Source: Oscillibacter sp. (GTDB lineage: Bacteria > Bacillota > Clostridia > Oscillospirales > Oscillospiraceae). Taken from it: a stretch of DNA of 14,882 nt. Below the pieces are notes generated by a model. It worked only from the letters and a program-made list of their open reading frames with translations, searched no databases and had not been told where the DNA came from. Shown in pieces: positions 14,731-14,882 of this stretch. The position numbers and the translations under genes are program-made. How positions within the stretch are numbered: position 1 is the first letter of the stretch; every line of letters begins with the position of its first letter. The stretch spans positions 10,899 through 25,780 of the forward strand of contig DNFA01000088.1 of assembly GCA_003487665.1 (NCBI GenBank), written 5' to 3'.

Positions 14731-14759
14731 ATTATACCGAAATCCGCCGGGCATTGCAA
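14731..14759 (-). promoter_or_regulatory. Sigma-A promoter of the signalling operon
   Basis: TTGCAA (14759-14754), exactly 17 bases, then TATAAT (14736-14731). The transcript would start near 14724, about 40 bases before the ATG of the GGDEF/HD-GYP gene. No riboswitch fits in this short leader. Confidence 0.8.
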
Positions 14760-14772
14760 CAGCCGCCGCAGG

Positions 14773-14798
14773 AAAAAGCGCGGCCTTTCGGCCGCGCT
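14773..14798 (-). terminator. Intrinsic terminator of an upstream gene off the right edge
   Basis: Perfect 9-bp GC stem AGCGCGGCC/GGCCGCGCT (14777-14785 with 14790-14798, TTTC loop on the plus strand). On the minus strand it is followed by five T. It insulates the signalling operon promoter from genes to the right. Confidence 0.8.
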
Positions 14799-14850
14799 CA
14801 GACTGTCAAAAAACCTGCCCGGTCACAGGTATCGGAGGGAAGGATAGTGT

Positions 14851-14877
14851 GAAAGGGAACCGTCAGGGTTCCCTTTC
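14851..14877. repeat. 11-bp hairpin at right edge
   Basis: GAAAGGGAACC (14851-14861) and its exact complement (14867-14877) around a 5-base loop. No T run follows within the window on either strand. With the terminator at 14773-14798 it forms a pair of hairpins, much like the pair at the left edge. The 52 bases between them hold no gene. Confidence 0.5.
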
Positions 14878-14882
14878 GCGTT

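Noticed and set aside
14684..14760. Second riboswitch in front of the GGDEF/HD-GYP gene
   Set aside because: Only about 40 bases lie between the predicted start of transcription and the ATG, with none of the GEMM blocks.

Overview
The window reads as chromosomal DNA from a GC-rich, gut-type Clostridia lineage, most likely Oscillospirales/Oscillospiraceae (Flavonifractor/Oscillibacter-like). This is inferred from GGAGG-type ribosome sites, sigma-A promoters of Gram-positive type, SipW-type signal peptidases, an InlB-repeat surface protein, and intergenic repeats built on a TCATTCCGAG...GGGAATCCG-like module that I associate with this group. Every gene I can support lies on the minus strand, so the biological order runs from right to left.

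Right block (14759 to about 9529): a clear promoter (TTGCAA-17-TATAAT) leads into a four-gene signalling operon. In order it encodes a protein with PAS-like, GGDEF, receiver and HD-GYP regions (c-di-GMP synthesis and breakdown), a family-3 solute-binding lipoprotein, a membrane hybrid histidine kinase with its own receiver, and a stand-alone HPt protein. The genes overlap or nearly touch. Together they look like a phosphorelay (ligand, kinase, receiver, HPt, receiver of the GGDEF/HD-GYP protein) whose output is the c-di-GMP level.

Middle (9472 to 9187): a near-consensus sigma-A promoter (TTGACG-17-TATAAT), a c-di-GMP-I (GEMM-I) riboswitch aptamer, and an intrinsic terminator whose 5' arm is the 3' strand of the aptamer. 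The layout predicts an ON switch: ligand binding should block termination and open the next operon.

Left block (9186 to beyond base 1): a putative extracellular matrix operon. It holds a SipW-type signal peptidase, a TasA-like major subunit with a SipW-type signal peptide, a second TasA-like protein with a C-terminal membrane anchor, a second SipW-type signal peptidase, a third TasA/camelysin-like protein, a 1590-residue protein with InlB B-repeats, and a membrane-anchored small protein that runs off the left edge. The operon is interrupted by a repeat-rich insert of about 240 bp between the first peptidase gene and the main subunit gene, flanked by a 13-bp direct repeat. Two copies of one intergenic repeat bracket the first peptidase gene.

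Taken together, the window looks like a self-contained circuit: a sensory phosphorelay sets c-di-GMP, and c-di-GMP, read by a riboswitch, turns on a SipW/TasA-type fibre and adhesin operon. The families are recognised from motifs; the coupling of the two operons is inference.
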